Assembly (NCBI GenBank): GCA_011390205.1
Contig: JAABSX010000011.1
Coordinates: 30,201-94,200 of the forward strand
Direction of reading: 5' to 3'
Length of the DNA stretch: 64,000 bases
Source: Microscillaceae bacterium
Lineage (GTDB): Bacteria > Bacteroidota > Bacteroidia > Cytophagales > Microscillaceae
Made by a program: the position numbers and the translations under genes. The notes under the pieces are model-generated. The model saw only the letters and a program-made list of their open reading frames with translations, was not told where the DNA came from and searched no databases. Numbering within the stretch: position 1 is the first letter of the stretch; every line of letters begins with the position of its first letter. This document shows, in pieces, positions 16,540-25,750 of this stretch.

Positions 16540-16667
16540 GGTAAATATCATATTTTTTACCTTAAAATTAATAAAAAAAGCAGACAACAGCAGTATCACA
16601 AGGCTAAAAAATCAAATTGCTTGGCATACTTTTCCTGTATTTCCTTTTCCTCTGATCGAAATTGGGC

Positions 16668-17861
16668 TCAGTCTATCAGCACATCTTGATAGACTTTGGC
16701 ATATTGCTCTATGCCTTGGCTCAAGCTAAAATATGATTCGGCTGCTTTTTGAAGTACCTCTGGCGAAATCTGTGTCAGTGTTTTTAGTTTTTTGACAGAT
16801 TTTCTGAGTGTATCCTCCGAAAAATCAGGCAGCAGCAAACCTAAGTCATATCTTTCAAAGAGGTAGGGGTGGTCACCTACACCGTCATTGGTGATGACAG
16901 GGATGCCCATGGCCAGTATTTCACCCATTTTAGTAGCGGAAGAGGCTTTTTTGGAAAACAAGGGTTTGATAAAAAAAATAGATACTTCAGATGCTAAGAG
17001 CATTTTGGGTACTTCTGCTCTTTCGGCAGGGCCAATATCAATTTGTGAGATTGGCACACCTTGTTTTTGGGCCTCTACTTGAATGATTTCGGGCTTGTCT
17101 GTGGTGATGAAGCACATTTTTGCATTGGGCTTTTCATCTAAGACCTTTCTAAAAAAAGCCAGCATTTCGGGCAGCATATACCAAGTGCCTACCGAGCCGA
17201 GGTAAGAGAGTGTGTAGGTCTTTTCGGCTTTAGCAGCATATTTTTGTGGGTCAAACAGGTCTAAATCTACACAACAAGGGATTACTTGGATGGGAGCAAG
17301 CTTGGGCAAGCCCCAAGTTTTGATTTCATCTTTGGCATGGTGTGTCAGGCTGATGGTATGGTCTGCCTCTTGCAAAAACTGTTTTTCTTGTTTTTTAAAA
17401 AATTGATAGACTCGCGCAAACACAGGATTTTTTAGATTCCAAAGCCCTCCATCTACCCGCTCATCTGCCCAAAAACCCCGCATATCAAAGATAAATTTTA
17501 CACCAAACTTTCGTTTCATTTTCTTACCTATCAGTGCTGCGATGTAGCTGCGGCAGTGTATGATGTCAAAGTTATTTTGCTGGTGAAGTCGGAAGGCTTT
17601 TTTTTGAAGTTGGTAAATGTCTTTGAGGGTAGAGAGTACGGGGGGCTTTTTGGTATAAAACACATACTCCCAGTTGATTTGGTGTTTTTCTGTGATTTGG
17701 GCAATGAGTGCATGCCTTTTTATAAAATTTTCCTTTTTTTCTGTGCTCAGTATCGTGATTTGCTGCCCCTTCTGGCTTAGCCCAATGAGGTAGGGCAGCA
17801 CTTGTGATTGCCCGAGGGGGTCGGTCATTCCGTCATAAGAGATATATAAAATTTGTGGCAT
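16668..17861 (-). CDS. GT4-type glycosyltransferase
   Basis: A 397-residue GT-B fold glycosyltransferase, probably using a nucleotide sugar to build a surface glycan or lipid-linked sugar. The N-terminal domain begins QILYISYDGMTDPLGQSQVLPYL, typical for this subgroup. The C-terminal domain has YTLSYLGSVGTWY, then the sugar-nucleotide region SSATKMGEILAMGIPVITND with the family Glu. No signal peptide or membrane segment. It stands outside any visible polysaccharide cluster; the next gene upstream on the same strand is a histidine kinase 83 bp away. Confidence 0.88.
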   Translation of the reverse strand: MPQILYISYDGMTDPLGQSQVLPYLIGLSQKGQQITILSTEKKENFIKRHALIAQITEKHQINWEYVFYTKKPPVLSTLKDIYQLQKKAFRLHQQNNFDIIHCRSYIAALIGKKMKRKFGVKFIFDMRGFWADERVDGGLWNLKNPVFARVYQFFKKQEKQFLQEADHTISLTHHAKDEIKTWGLPKLAPIQVIPCCVDLDLFDPQKYAAKAEKTYTLSYLGSVGTWYMLPEMLAFFRKVLDEKPNAKMCFITTDKPEIIQVEAQKQGVPISQIDIGPAERAEVPKMLLASEVSIFFIKPLFSKKASSATKMGEILAMGIPVITNDGVGDHPYLFERYDLGLLLPDFSEDTLRKSVKKLKTLTQISPEVLQKAAESYFSLSQGIEQYAKVYQDVLID

Positions 17862-17944
17862 AAAAGTTACTTGATTCTAGAGATAAGATAGACAGTGTAT
17901 TGGGTGATGTATGTATCTATTTTTGGGTATGATTAAATCAGAAA

Positions 17945-19051
17945 TCAATCTAAGGAGGGCAATTTCAACTTAAAAGTAGTGCCTTTCCCCAGTATTGTAT
18001 CATAATCTATACTTCCTTGTAGCCTTTGTGTGAGCACTTTGATGATAGACAGCCCTAGGCCTGTAGAAGTCTCACCTCCTGTGGGTTTGGCAGATAGTTT
18101 TTGAAATTTTTTAAACATCTTTTTTTGATCTTCGGGGCTGATGCCAGGTCCTTGGTCTTTTACAGAGATGATGACTTGATTTTTATGCTGCTCGAGATTG
18201 ATGAAGACCTTTTTATCTTTTGGCGAAAATTTGAGTGCATTAGAGATAAGATTATCTAAAATACGGGTGAGGTGTTCGCTGTCTGTTTTGAGTGTAATGG
18301 GTGTATCTTGCTCAAAAGATATTTGGATGTTTTTTTTGTCAGCAATGCTTTGCTGGTGCATGCTGATGGTCTCTTTGATAAAGTCAGATAACTCAATCTC
18401 TTTGATGTAAAGTGGCTCACAATCAGCCTCATAGGCATTGATAGTGAGGATGTCTTCTATAAGTTTTTGTCCGCTTTCTACAGCCTTTTCTATCATTTCT
18501 ACTTGTTCCTTTTGCTCCTGATTAAGTGTGCCTACAAGGGGGAGAAGCTGCACAAGCCCTTGCACTCTATTGAGGGGGGCTTTGAGGTCATGGGCCACAA
18601 TGCTCATGAGGTAGTTTTGTGTTTCTGTCAGTTCTCTGAGGTCTGTTTTTTGTTTTTCGAGGGCTTTTTGTGAATGAAATAATTTGAGGTTAGACTTGAC
18701 CCTTGCCTCTACAAGAGCAGCGCTCCATGGCTCAATGATAAAATCTGTAACTCCCTTTGAGAGGGCATGGGCCACAGTATCTGAGGTAGCATCTGAGGGC
18801 AGGCAGAGCAGCACGGGCACAGAATCGGAGATATTTTCTTTCCTTTTTAGTGTGTGAAGGTATTCTAAATAATTGGGTAATTGCCCATCCAATATCAAAA
18901 GACAGAGCAAGCTACTCAATTTGATTTGTTCGGGAGACAATTCTAGGGCATTGTATCTCTCTACTTGATAATCTTGTGCGAAGGTATCAATAGATTCGGC
19001 GATGGCATCAAGAGCGTTCTTGTGTGCATCTAGCAATAAAATATGATTCAT
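17945..19051 (-). CDS. Histidine kinase with degenerate receiver domain
   Basis: A 368-residue cytoplasmic kinase. Residues 1-120 have the fold of a response-regulator receiver (HILLLDAHKNALDAI, LLILDGQLPN with a candidate phospho-Asp), but the conserved KP near the end is replaced by EP (FIIEPWSAAL), so it is probably a pseudo-receiver. Then come a coiled coil, HisKA with the phospho-His in IVAHDLKAPLNR, and HATPase_c with ILDNLISNALKFSP, VKDQGPGIS and STGLGLSI. This layout is common among Cytophagales orphan kinases; no partner regulator is adjacent. Confidence 0.88.
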   Translation of the reverse strand: MNHILLLDAHKNALDAIAESIDTFAQDYQVERYNALELSPEQIKLSSLLCLLILDGQLPNYLEYLHTLKRKENISDSVPVLLCLPSDATSDTVAHALSKGVTDFIIEPWSAALVEARVKSNLKLFHSQKALEKQKTDLRELTETQNYLMSIVAHDLKAPLNRVQGLVQLLPLVGTLNQEQKEQVEMIEKAVESGQKLIEDILTINAYEADCEPLYIKEIELSDFIKETISMHQQSIADKKNIQISFEQDTPITLKTDSEHLTRILDNLISNALKFSPKDKKVFINLEQHKNQVIISVKDQGPGISPEDQKKMFKKFQKLSAKPTGGETSTGLGLSIIKVLTQRLQGSIDYDTILGKGTTFKLKLPSLD

Positions 19052-19146
19052 ACCCTTTAATATCAGTTTAAGATTATAAAATTACATTTTTCGGAATATA
19101 TAGTTTCAGGAAAAAGCAAAATATGTTTTGTTTACTTCTCAGGTTT

Positions 19147-20079
19147 CTAAGGCTCTAGGTCTTTTTCCTTGTCTTTCTTTCCAAATACGGATATCTGAAA
19201 GTATTTTTTAGGATTCTCACGTAGGTCTATAAAAAGCTTGTCTGCATTCTCTGAGACCTTGTTGATGTTATTGTAAAGAGAGTCATTATTTGCCAAAGCA
19301 CCAAGTGTTCCTTCTCCATCATTTACTTTTTGTAAGATTTGGTGAAGGTTTGCCATAGAGGCATTGAGCTCTTTGGTGGCTTTTTCTAGCTCTAGCCTAT
19401 TAAATTTGCGTGTGAGTGAGTCCATGTTGCTCGCAATAGGGTGAAACTGTCTTTCTAAATTTATCAGCGATGCCGAAAGCTGCCGCATATTTTTCAGTGT
19501 CTGGTTAATATCATCTTTTGCAAGTGTATTTTTGAGGCTTCCCGAGATTTCATTGAAGTTTTTGAGCATCTCACTCATATCTCCCCTTGATTGGGCAAGG
19601 GCTTGCACGACTTTATTGACGCTGCCCATGATAGAGTCTGCTTGTGCAATGAGCGGGTCAGCTTTTTGGCTCAGCTCCGAAATAAGTCCTTCATTCTTTT
19701 TGGCTTTGAGGGTATCTCCATTTTCTAAGATACGCTTGATTTTACCTACTTCTAAGTCTATCATTTTCCCGCCCAGTAATCCATTGTCAGTAAGTATAGC
19801 CACAGATTGCTCTCCGAGCTGTAAGTCGTTCCGAATCTCTAGGGTAAGCACCAGCTTGTTGTTTTGCTCCTGCAAAATCTCAATGGCGGCCACTCTGCCT
19901 ACATTGAATCCATTAAGCTGTATGGGGTTAGAGATAGTAAGCCCCTCCACACTGTCATAGACCACAAAGTAAGTATTGGTGCTAGATAAGAAATCCGAGC
20001 CTTTTAAAAAATTAAACCCTGTATAGAGCATCACACTAGAGACTAATGCAAGCAAACCTATCTTAAATTCTTTAGACAT
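19147..20079 (-). CDS. MlaD-family MCE protein
   Basis: A 310-residue MCE-domain protein anchored by one N-terminal helix (FKIGLLALVSSVMLYTGFNFL). The MCE domain (YFVVYDSVEGLTISNPIQLNGFNVGRV to GLLGGKMIDLEVG) spans residues 35-115; after it come long amphipathic helices and a coiled coil. MCE proteins form rings that move phospholipids between inner and outer membrane, working with an MlaE/MlaF transporter, which is not in this window. The gene is downstream of the amidase on the same strand and opposite an LptD-like gene, an envelope block that recurs in Bacteroidota. Confidence 0.88.
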   Translation of the reverse strand: MSKEFKIGLLALVSSVMLYTGFNFLKGSDFLSSTNTYFVVYDSVEGLTISNPIQLNGFNVGRVAAIEILQEQNNKLVLTLEIRNDLQLGEQSVAILTDNGLLGGKMIDLEVGKIKRILENGDTLKAKKNEGLISELSQKADPLIAQADSIMGSVNKVVQALAQSRGDMSEMLKNFNEISGSLKNTLAKDDINQTLKNMRQLSASLINLERQFHPIASNMDSLTRKFNRLELEKATKELNASMANLHQILQKVNDGEGTLGALANNDSLYNNINKVSENADKLFIDLRENPKKYFQISVFGKKDKEKDLEP

Positions 20080-20371
20080 ATTGTTATTGGCTAATGGTAA
20101 AGTATATGGTGTTTTTTAGTTAAGTACTTAAACCTATTTGGTTTGTATTATTTTTTGTATGATGTATTGTAGTTAGCACATTTACTTGTAAGTTTTTAAT
20201 TGTGTGCTTTTCACAATTCTCATACGAAGGTAATTCGAGATTGATTTTCTAATTACAAAATATCATAAGACCATGATTTGTTTGAATGCTGTCAGTTTGG
20301 ATAATTCTTTCAATTCTCAAACGCACTAAATGAATAATCGTGTATTTCAAAGGCTCACTATCATCTGCCCG
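20080..20371. other. Intergenic region between the amidase and MCE genes
   Basis: 292 AT-rich bases. No gene and no strong hairpin seen; it presumably holds a separate promoter for the MCE gene, though I found no clear TAnnTTTG box. Confidence 0.35.
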
Positions 20372-21193
20372 TCAGTGAAGTTCTTCTTTATATGCTTTGA
20401 TGGCACGATAAATCGCCGATGCCAAATATACTTGATTTTGTGTATTTCGTAAATACTTTTCCTCTTCTGGATTAGATAAAAACCCTAGCTCTATCAATAA
20501 ACTGGGCATTGTCGTCTTTGCCAACACCACAAAGCCCGCTTGTTTTACACCCCTAGATGTCCTGTTTGCTTTGTTTCTAAGCTGATAATCTATCTTATGC
20601 GCCAAGTTGAGGCTATTGCCAAGGTGCGTCTCTTGTCGGAGAGAGAGTAAAATGTAAGATTGCGGCGAGTTCGGGTCAAAGCCCTCATAATATGCCTGAT
20701 AATCTGCTTCTTTGAGGATAGAGGCATTTTCACGTTTTGCTACTTCTAAATTTTCTTCACTTTTGTGCAGCCCCATGACATATACTTCAGTACCTTTGAT
20801 AGATTGTCGGTAAGTTGCACTTCCTCCCACAGAGTTACAGTGAATAGAGATAAACAAGTCTGCACGGTTTTCATTGGCTATCTCTGCACGTCTGCGGAGG
20901 GTTACGAATTTATCACTTAATCGGGTATAAATAATTTTAGTATTGGGGATATTGGCTTTGATGATTCTGCCCAATGTCAGGCTGACTTCCAGGGCGATGT
21001 CTTTCTCGTGTGTCTGTACGCCTAGCGTGCCTGGGTCTTTTCCTCCGTGCCCTGGGTCTATCACGATGATGAACTCCTTATTAGACTCTGGAAGGGGTGA
21101 AAAGACTACAAAACTACATAAGCCAAGCAGTAAAAGTATGGCAACACTAAATAAGTGTGAAAAAAAGTTAAAAAAAGGCTTCTTAAAATACAC
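20372..21193 (-). CDS. N-acetylmuramoyl-L-alanine amidase (Amidase_3)
   Basis: A 273-residue exported zinc amidase that cuts the bond between MurNAc and the stem peptide of peptidoglycan, usually for daughter-cell separation. A membrane-spanning signal (LFSVAILLLLGLCSFVVF) precedes the catalytic domain. Zinc ligands are His in IVIDPGHGGKDPGT, Glu in HEKDIALEVSL and His in LFISIHCNS; the catalytic Glu is in PSLLIELGFLSN. No LysM or AMIN domain is present. Convergent or divergent partners suggest an envelope role: MCE gene downstream, LptD-like gene divergent. Confidence 0.93.
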   Translation of the reverse strand: MYFKKPFFNFFSHLFSVAILLLLGLCSFVVFSPLPESNKEFIIVIDPGHGGKDPGTLGVQTHEKDIALEVSLTLGRIIKANIPNTKIIYTRLSDKFVTLRRRAEIANENRADLFISIHCNSVGGSATYRQSIKGTEVYVMGLHKSEENLEVAKRENASILKEADYQAYYEGFDPNSPQSYILLSLRQETHLGNSLNLAHKIDYQLRNKANRTSRGVKQAGFVVLAKTTMPSLLIELGFLSNPEEEKYLRNTQNQVYLASAIYRAIKAYKEELH

Positions 21194-21230
21194 AATCTTT
21201 TGGGTTGGGTGAATATTTACTACTTTTACA

Positions 21231-21238
21231 CAAAATTA
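21231..21238 (-). promoter_or_regulatory. -7 promoter element of the amidase gene
   Basis: Minus-strand TAATTTTG, 38 bp before the amidase start and next to the divergent LptD-like start. Confidence 0.35.
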
Positions 21239-21245
21239 GAAGTTT

Positions 21246-24011
21246 TTGTGCAAGATTTTAAGTTTTACAAATTATTTTAATCTTATCAACATCATAAAGT
21301 ACATATCTCACCAAAGAAGCCCTCTGCATTGGCTACTGTTATTTCTTTTCTTTTGCTGTCTGCCTTCACTGGTAGAGGCGCAGGAAAGTACACTGACAGA
21401 TAGCACCCAAGCCAAAGCTACTGACAGCTTGGAGATAAAAAACGAGGGCATAGAAACGACCATTGCTTACACTGCCGAAGACTCAATCGTTTCTAACCTT
21501 ATCAATAACACAGTCTATCTCTACGGCAAGGCTACAGTTACTTATGGAGAGATTTCACTCAATGCAGAGCAGATAGAAATTAACCAAAACACCAAAGTAG
21601 TGGTGGCTCGAGGGATGGCCGATTCCACAGGTAAATACAGGGGAAACCCCGTATTTACGCAGGGCTCAGAAAGCTATGAAGCAGACTCAATGCGTTATAA
21701 TTTTGAAACCAAGAAGGGTGTAGTCATTGGCATCGTTACACAGCAAGGGGAAGGATACATACAAAGCGACAAGGCAAAACGCTTAGAAGATGGGATAATG
21801 TTTGCCTCAGGAAACCGCTACACTACCTGTAACCTGAAGCATCCTCACTGGTATATCAATACCAATAAAATTAAAATGATACCTGGCAAGCAGGTCGTCA
21901 GCGGGCCTTTTAATTTGGTACTTTCTGACGTGCCTACACCCTTGGGCTTTGCCTTCGGGATTTTTCCTTTTGTAGATAAACAAAAGTCAGGAATTATTTT
22001 TCCCACTTATGGAGAATCTGCAGACAGGGGGTTTTTTCTGAGAAATGGAGGTTATTACTGGTATATCAATGAATATGTAACCCTGGATGTACGAGGGGAG
22101 ATTTACACCAATGGCTCTTATGGGCTAGAAGTAGCAGTGCCCTACCGCAAGCGATACCGCTACAGTGGCAGCAGCTCTGTGAGATACAGCAAGCGATTTC
22201 AAGGAGAAGGAGATGAGAAAGCTGATTTTACAGATTTTTGGATTAGGTGGAGTCATGTGCCAGTGCCAAGAGGCAAAAGCTCTTTCTCGGCATCTGTTAA
22301 TTTTGGTACTTCTCGCTTTAACCAAAGAAATTCATTTAACCCTCAAGACCAGCTCTCAAATAACTTTAGCTCTAATATCTCTTACAATACTTCATTTAAA
22401 GTAGGAGATACCCCCGTAACGCTTGGGCTTGCTGCACGCCAAGACCAAAACAGCCGCACCAACGTAATGAATGTTACGCTGCCTTCTCTCAACCTGACCG
22501 TAAACCGAATCTATCCATTCAAGAAAAAAGGAGAAACTGCCCGCAATTTTATACAAAAACTCAATTTTAACTATAGCTTCACTGCCTTGGCAAAATTTAC
22601 CAACCAGCCCCTCAACTACAACTCATTCCCCTTTACGCTCGGCAACCGCCCCTTAGGCAGCAACGGCGAGCCTATCCCTAGTGATTCTTTGCAGCTTGAT
22701 TTTAATTTTGCAAACCTGTCAGAGATTGCCAAAAATGCCCGTATAGGAGGCATACACACCATCCCGATTAGCACCAGTATCAAGTTCTTAAAGGCTTTTA
22801 GCTTCAACCCTAGCTTTACTTACACAGAGGCTTGGTATCCTAAGCAGCTAGATTACACCTATAACCCCGCTGACACCACTGTGCGTGTAGATACCCTTGC
22901 TGGCTTCCGAAGGGTCTATTCTTACTCCACAGGAGCAAGCCTTACCACACGTATCTATGGGATATTTAACCTCAATGTAAATAAAAAAGACCGTTATTTT
23001 CAATCTATCAGGCACACCATAGTCCCTACTATTGGCTTTAGCTACCAGCCCGAACTGGCTGGAGAGGCACAAGGTGTCTATGAGACCGTGCAAGTAGATG
23101 GAGAAGGCAACACTGCATTGCTATCACGGTATGCTGGTTTTGAGCCAGGGGCACCCGCCAATGTAGGTGCATCTGGAGTACTGACCTTTAATGTGCAGAA
23201 TATTTTTGAGGCAAAGGTAAGACCTCGGAAGGATACCGTAGATGAGAAAAAAATCACACTGCTAGACAACCTCTCTTTTGGTGGAAGTTATAACTTGGTC
23301 AGAGATTCACTCAAACTTTCTAATATCTCAATCGCAGCACGTACCAAACTCCTAAACCTCATAGATTTTAATTTTACGGGCTCACTTGACCCCTATGTGT
23401 ACCGTATCTTAGAAGCAGATGAAGACGGCAACATAACCCGCCAAGCACGTGTCAATAAATATACTTGGCAAGAAGGCAGAGGCATCGGGCAGCTCAGTAA
23501 CTTTAATGTGTCTATGGGTTTTAGCCTCACACCACAGACTTTTAAAAATGGTGTAGAGAAAAAAGCCCAAGCCACCAAAGATGATTCACAAAAAACCATC
23601 GGCAGAAACATCACCGAGGGCGAATCTATGGAGCTACAAAGAATCGCTAATAACCCTGATGAATATATTGATTTTGACATCCCTTGGTCTTTAAATATTA
23701 ACTATAACCTGAGCTACAACAAGACGGGCTTTTTGGAGAGCCGAGTAAGCCAAAAGCTCAACCTCAGAGGAGATGTAAGCCTTAGCGAAACTTGGAAGAT
23801 AGGCTTCCAGACGGGCTATGATTTTGACCTAAAGCAGGTCAGTTTTACCAATATAGACATCTCCAAAGACTTGCATTGCTGGGATATGCGTATCAACTGG
23901 AATCCCTTCGGGCAGTTTAAATCTTATTCTTTTGACCTCCGTGTAAAGTCTAGTATCTTGCAAGATTTGAAAATATCTCGCCGCCGTAGCTTCTATGACC
24001 GCAATTTTTAA
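21246..24011 (+). CDS. LptD-like outer membrane LPS assembly protein
   Basis: A 921-residue outer-membrane protein. A hydrophobic signal (LLLFLFFCCLPSLVEA) is followed by an OstA/LptA-like domain (residues about 65-190: VYLYGKATVTYGEISLNAEQIEIN) and a long LptD-type beta barrel ending in a beta strand (SSILQDLKISRRRSFYDRNF, final residue Phe as in many barrel proteins). Together these insert lipopolysaccharide into the outer leaflet. No ATG precedes the signal peptide in this frame; the TTG at 21246 is the best available start, so the 5' end is uncertain. The gene is divergent from the amidase and MCE genes. Confidence 0.85.
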   Translation: MCKILSFTNYFNLINIIKYISHQRSPLHWLLLFLFFCCLPSLVEAQESTLTDSTQAKATDSLEIKNEGIETTIAYTAEDSIVSNLINNTVYLYGKATVTYGEISLNAEQIEINQNTKVVVARGMADSTGKYRGNPVFTQGSESYEADSMRYNFETKKGVVIGIVTQQGEGYIQSDKAKRLEDGIMFASGNRYTTCNLKHPHWYINTNKIKMIPGKQVVSGPFNLVLSDVPTPLGFAFGIFPFVDKQKSGIIFPTYGESADRGFFLRNGGYYWYINEYVTLDVRGEIYTNGSYGLEVAVPYRKRYRYSGSSSVRYSKRFQGEGDEKADFTDFWIRWSHVPVPRGKSSFSASVNFGTSRFNQRNSFNPQDQLSNNFSSNISYNTSFKVGDTPVTLGLAARQDQNSRTNVMNVTLPSLNLTVNRIYPFKKKGETARNFIQKLNFNYSFTALAKFTNQPLNYNSFPFTLGNRPLGSNGEPIPSDSLQLDFNFANLSEIAKNARIGGIHTIPISTSIKFLKAFSFNPSFTYTEAWYPKQLDYTYNPADTTVRVDTLAGFRRVYSYSTGASLTTRIYGIFNLNVNKKDRYFQSIRHTIVPTIGFSYQPELAGEAQGVYETVQVDGEGNTALLSRYAGFEPGAPANVGASGVLTFNVQNIFEAKVRPRKDTVDEKKITLLDNLSFGGSYNLVRDSLKLSNISIAARTKLLNLIDFNFTGSLDPYVYRILEADEDGNITRQARVNKYTWQEGRGIGQLSNFNVSMGFSLTPQTFKNGVEKKAQATKDDSQKTIGRNITEGESMELQRIANNPDEYIDFDIPWSLNINYNLSYNKTGFLESRVSQKLNLRGDVSLSETWKIGFQTGYDFDLKQVSFTNIDISKDLHCWDMRINWNPFGQFKSYSFDLRVKSSILQDLKISRRRSFYDRNF

Positions 24012-24351
24012 CCCAAATCCCAAGAAATCTGTGTGAATCTCTCTTGATAATGCCCACAACAAACGGGCGTGCCAAGATAAAACCTACTTTCTGCACCTTT
24101 CTTTTGGAAATAAATAATTTATCTCAAAAATCCACAAGGTTTCGCGCCTAATGCGTTTCTCTTTCTTCGCCTGGTATTTTCTACAAAGATTCAAAAACCC
24201 ATCAAACACCTTTAAGTGTGGCATCTTTGGCATAAATCAAAGAATATCTGGTGAAGAGTGCGGAAGAATATAAAATACGCTCTATGTGTTTTAAAACGAA
24301 AAAAGCCTTCACACTCAAATTAAATTTGAGTGTGAAGGCTTTCACGATGTG
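24012..24351. other. Intergenic region with an interspersed repeat
   Basis: 340 bp between the LptD-like gene and the tRNA cluster. About 24175-24260 resembles a stretch at 61130-61265: both have TACAAAGAT followed further on by GTGGCATCTTTG, four variable bases and AAATCAAA. The tRNA-Arg terminator lies at 24302-24342. No gene seen. Confidence 0.5.
24302..24342 (-). terminator. Terminator of the tRNA cluster
   Basis: 19-bp perfect stem (24302-24320 with 24324-24342) and a tiny loop, followed on the minus strand by a T run. It ends the tRNA-Arg transcript. Confidence 0.85.
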
Positions 24352-24425
24352 TGATTCCAGATGGGCTCGAACCATCAACCTACTGCTTAGAAGGCAGTTG
24401 CTCTATCCAATTGAGCTATGGAACC
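24352..24425 (-). tRNA. tRNA-Arg(TCT)
   Basis: Full cloverleaf: acceptor GGTTCCA/TGGAATC (one G-U), D arm GCTC-AATTGGAT-GAGC type, anticodon stem ACTGC/GCAGT with loop CTTCTAA (anticodon TCT, U33 present), T arm GATGG-TTCGAGC-CCATC. No encoded CCA. Last of three tRNAs on this strand. Confidence 0.95.
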
Positions 24426-24438
24426 GTCAATAAACAAA

Positions 24439-24461
24439 AAAAAGTGCCTTTTGCACTTTTT
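24439..24461 (-). terminator. Terminator after tRNA-Pro
   Basis: AAAAAGTGC (24439-24447) pairs with GCACTTTTT (24453-24461), 5-nt loop, followed by T residues on the minus strand. It may only attenuate, since tRNA-Arg lies just beyond. Confidence 0.7.
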
Positions 24462-24462
24462 G

Positions 24463-24537
24463 TCGGGGTGGCAGGATTCGAACCTGCGACCTCCACGTCC
24501 CAAACGTGGCGCGATAACCGAGCTACGCTACACCCCG
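24463..24537 (-). tRNA. tRNA-Pro(TGG)
   Basis: Acceptor CGGGGTG/CACCCCG (C1-G72 as usual for bacterial tRNA-Pro), anticodon stem CCACG/CGTGG with loop TTTGGGA (anticodon TGG), T arm GCAGG-TTCGAAT-CCTGC, discriminator A. No encoded CCA. Confidence 0.95.
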
Positions 24538-24554
24538 AATCAACTATTAAACTG

Positions 24555-24641
24555 TGGAGAGTGGGGGATTCGAACCCCCGGAGCCAGTTACGGCTCGCAT
24601 GTTTAGCAAACATGTGGTTTCAGCCACTCACCCAACTCTCC
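24555..24641 (-). tRNA. tRNA-Ser(GCT)
   Basis: Class II tRNA with a long variable arm. Acceptor GGAGAGT/ACTCTCC, anticodon stem CATGT/ACATG with loop TTGCTAA (anticodon GCT), T arm GGGGG-TTCGAAT-CCCCC. First of the three tRNAs on this strand; no encoded CCA. Confidence 0.95.
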
Positions 24642-24720
24642 GTTGTTTATAACTTAGGAGTGCAAAATAATGAATAATCTATCAGATTGACAAATTTTTG
24701 GGGAAATATTTCTGATTTTT

Positions 24721-24752
24721 TTTTGACTTACCTGTAAATAAGCCTAAATTTG
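24721..24752 (+). promoter_or_regulatory. Promoter of the Bat gene pair
   Basis: TTTTG at 24721-24725, a 19-bp spacer and TAAATTTG at 24745-24752. A near-ideal Bacteroidota promoter, 23 bp before the ATG. Confidence 0.7.
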
Positions 24753-24775
24753 AGAAGTGTATTGAATAATATAGT

Positions 24776-25750
24776 ATGTATTGGGATTGGTTTTATAGAT
24801 TTGGCTACTCAGAATTGCTTTGGGTCTTCTTGGGTATGTTGGCTTATACGCTTTATTTATTGCGTGTGCTTCGGCTTGCTTATCAGCTCCAAAATCAAAA
24901 ACGTTGGGTCTTGCTCAAAACCCCTCTGAGGATTTTATATTTTACTTTGTTGATGATAGCCCTTTTAGGGCCTACTTTCGGCACGAGCAAGAAGTATGTC
25001 CAAGCTGTGGGAAAAGATATTTATATCTTACTAGACCTTTCTAACTCTATGTATGCAAGAGATGTATCCCCGTCTCGCTTTGAAAAAGCCCGATTTGAGC
25101 TTAAAAATTTACTACAAGATTTAAAAGCAGACCGTGTAGGCATCATTGGTTTTGCTGAAGAAGCATTCTTAGAATGTCCCCTCACCTATGATTATGGTGC
25201 GTTGCGGCTTTTTTTACAAGGCTTGTCCCCTGGTTTGATAGGGCAAGGCAGCACCGATTTTGGCCCAGCACTTCGGATGGCACTCAAACGTTTTGAAGAT
25301 TCGGAAGAAAAAACACAAAACTATAAATCTAAACTTGTGCTGCTGGTCAGTGACGGAGAAGACTTTGGAGACGATTATTTTTCTACGCTGTCATCTTTTC
25401 AGGCAAGGGGAATCCCTGTGTATGCCCTTGGTATAGGCACAAATGAGGGTGCAAGAATACCTTACAAAAATAATTTTATATACAATACCAAAGGCAAGGC
25501 AGTCGTTTCTAGGCTTCGCTCCACAGGTCTAAAACAAATAGCACAAGATACAAAAGGGCAGTATTTTGCCATCTCTAAATCTCAAAATGAAGCCCCTCAG
25601 CTTTTACAGGCCATCAAAGAAGTACAAGGGCAGAAAATAGACCAGAGAGCCATCAATGTAGCTGACAACAAGTACATTTATTTTTTGTGGGTGGCTCTGG
25701 GACTAATGATGTTTGATTTTATGTTTAAATTAAAAGTATTGACACTATGA
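24776..25750 (+). CDS. BatA/BatB-type VWA membrane protein
   Basis: A 324-residue inner-membrane protein with N-terminal transmembrane helices (residues about 10-30 and 55-75), a von Willebrand factor A domain at about 88-290 and a C-terminal helix (YIYFLWVALGLMMFDFMFKL). The metal-binding MIDAS is intact: DLSNSMYARD, a Thr in GSTDFG, and an Asp in LLVSDGEDFG. Bat proteins are linked to aerotolerance and envelope stress in Bacteroidota. The stop overlaps the start of the TPR gene by 4 nt (ATGA), so the two are translationally coupled. The usual moxR, DUF58 and batD genes are absent here. Confidence 0.88.
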   Translation: MYWDWFYRFGYSELLWVFLGMLAYTLYLLRVLRLAYQLQNQKRWVLLKTPLRILYFTLLMIALLGPTFGTSKKYVQAVGKDIYILLDLSNSMYARDVSPSRFEKARFELKNLLQDLKADRVGIIGFAEEAFLECPLTYDYGALRLFLQGLSPGLIGQGSTDFGPALRMALKRFEDSEEKTQNYKSKLVLLVSDGEDFGDDYFSTLSSFQARGIPVYALGIGTNEGARIPYKNNFIYNTKGKAVVSRLRSTGLKQIAQDTKGQYFAISKSQNEAPQLLQAIKEVQGQKIDQRAINVADNKYIYFLWVALGLMMFDFMFKLKVLTL

